Of a DNA stretch of 12,839 bases, positions 12,636 through 12,839 are shown piece by piece. The notes beneath the pieces are model-generated. The model did not search any database and was not told the DNA's origin. It saw nothing but the letters and a program-made list of their open reading frames with translations. Origin of the DNA: an uncultured Chitinophaga sp. (lineage in GTDB: Bacteria > Bacteroidota > Bacteroidia > Chitinophagales > Chitinophagaceae). The position numbers were made by a program, and so were the translations under genes. The DNA is taken from contig NZ_CALNBI010000441.1 of assembly GCF_937874145.1 (NCBI RefSeq), positions 1 through 12,839 of the forward strand. Direction: 5' to 3'. Each line of letters opens with the position of its first letter. The stretch's first letter is position 1.

Positions 12636-12839
12636 ATGCCGGCCGTCAAGGCCAGGAGCGATTCAGGCGTAGTAAGCCACGTTGCCTACATACGAAACCC
12701 CCTATGCCCCGGCGCGCCAACAACCACCGGAATGCGCTCTGCGCTAGGATCTGTCCTGATTTGCGCCCTATACCTCCATGCCCGGGTGCATTTTACCTGG
12801 GGCGGCGCCGGCCTTTCCCTGCCGGTTTACGTCCGGATC
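12636..12839 (+). CDS. Open frame running off the window, doubtful partial gene
   Basis: From ATG at 12636 the frame stays open for 68 codons to the edge of the window. The translation starts MPAVKARSDSGVVSHVAYIR. A second in-frame Met at residue 32 opens a hydrophobic stretch (SALGSVLICALYLHA) that might be a membrane segment, followed by TWGGAGLSLPVYVRI. I recognise no family. A TATCTTGC sequence at 12601-12608 vaguely resembles a -7 box. Base use is mixed, and in DNA this GC-rich an open frame of this length can occur by chance. The alternative is that a gene lies on the minus strand, entering from the right and ending at the TAG near 12765; that frame gives only about 23 residues. Confidence 0.2.
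   Translation, partial: MPAVKARSDSGVVSHVAYIRNPLCPGAPTTTGMRSALGSVLICALYLHARVHFTWGGAGLSLPVYVRI

Overview
The window looks like chromosomal DNA of a Bacteroidota bacterium, most likely a Chitinophaga-like member of the Chitinophagaceae. The evidence is a PorP/SprF-family protein (a type IX secretion/gliding family confined to this phylum), several promoters of the Bacteroidota type (TAnnTTTG at -7, sometimes TTTG near -33), a signal-peptide protein starting with a TonB-receptor-style carboxypeptidase-regulatory domain, no Shine-Dalgarno pattern, and moderately high GC. No tRNA, rRNA, CRISPR array, insertion sequence or phage gene is visible.

Layout from left to right. (1) 1-69: the first 23 codons of a minus-strand RsmI-like SAM-dependent methyltransferase. 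(2) 329-1108 (-): an EI24/CysZ-like membrane protein with a TTG start, divergent from (3) 1202-1813 (+): a 3-methyladenine DNA glycosylase. (4) 1814-2526: 713 bp with no convincing gene but with a duplicated 15-mer and hairpins. (5) 2527-3543 (-): a PorP/SprF-like protein with a good upstream promoter. (6) 3739-4392 (-): uracil phosphoribosyltransferase. (7) 4616-6481 (-): a secreted von Willebrand factor A protein of the YfbK type with an added N-terminal domain and a strong terminator. (8) 6575-7663 (+): anhydro-N-acetylmuramic acid kinase, whose stop codon overlaps that of (9) 7660-9300 (-): adenine deaminase. (10) 9417-10136 (+): a secreted LolA-like protein with a textbook promoter and terminator. 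(11) 10194-11198 (-): a WYL-domain regulator divergent from (12) 11297-11884 (+): a protein I do not recognise, with a 7-bp inverted repeat between the two. (13) 11885-12635: about 750 bp of non-coding DNA packed with hairpins and degenerate repeated boxes. (14) 12636-12839: an open frame running off the end, of doubtful status.

The genes are mostly single-gene transcription units doing housekeeping work: nucleobase salvage (upp, ade), cell-wall recycling (anmK), DNA repair (glycosylase), rRNA modification (RsmI-like) and envelope functions (PorP-like, VWA, LolA-like, EI24). I see no complete new multi-gene system. The least explained part is the hairpin array at 11892-12578. Several hairpins there share an outer GCGGCG stem while their inner stems differ but still pair, and boxes resembling ATCCnTTGTT and GTTAACCC(G)C recur between them. 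The second most interesting item is the inverted repeat in the gap between the WYL regulator and the unknown gene.
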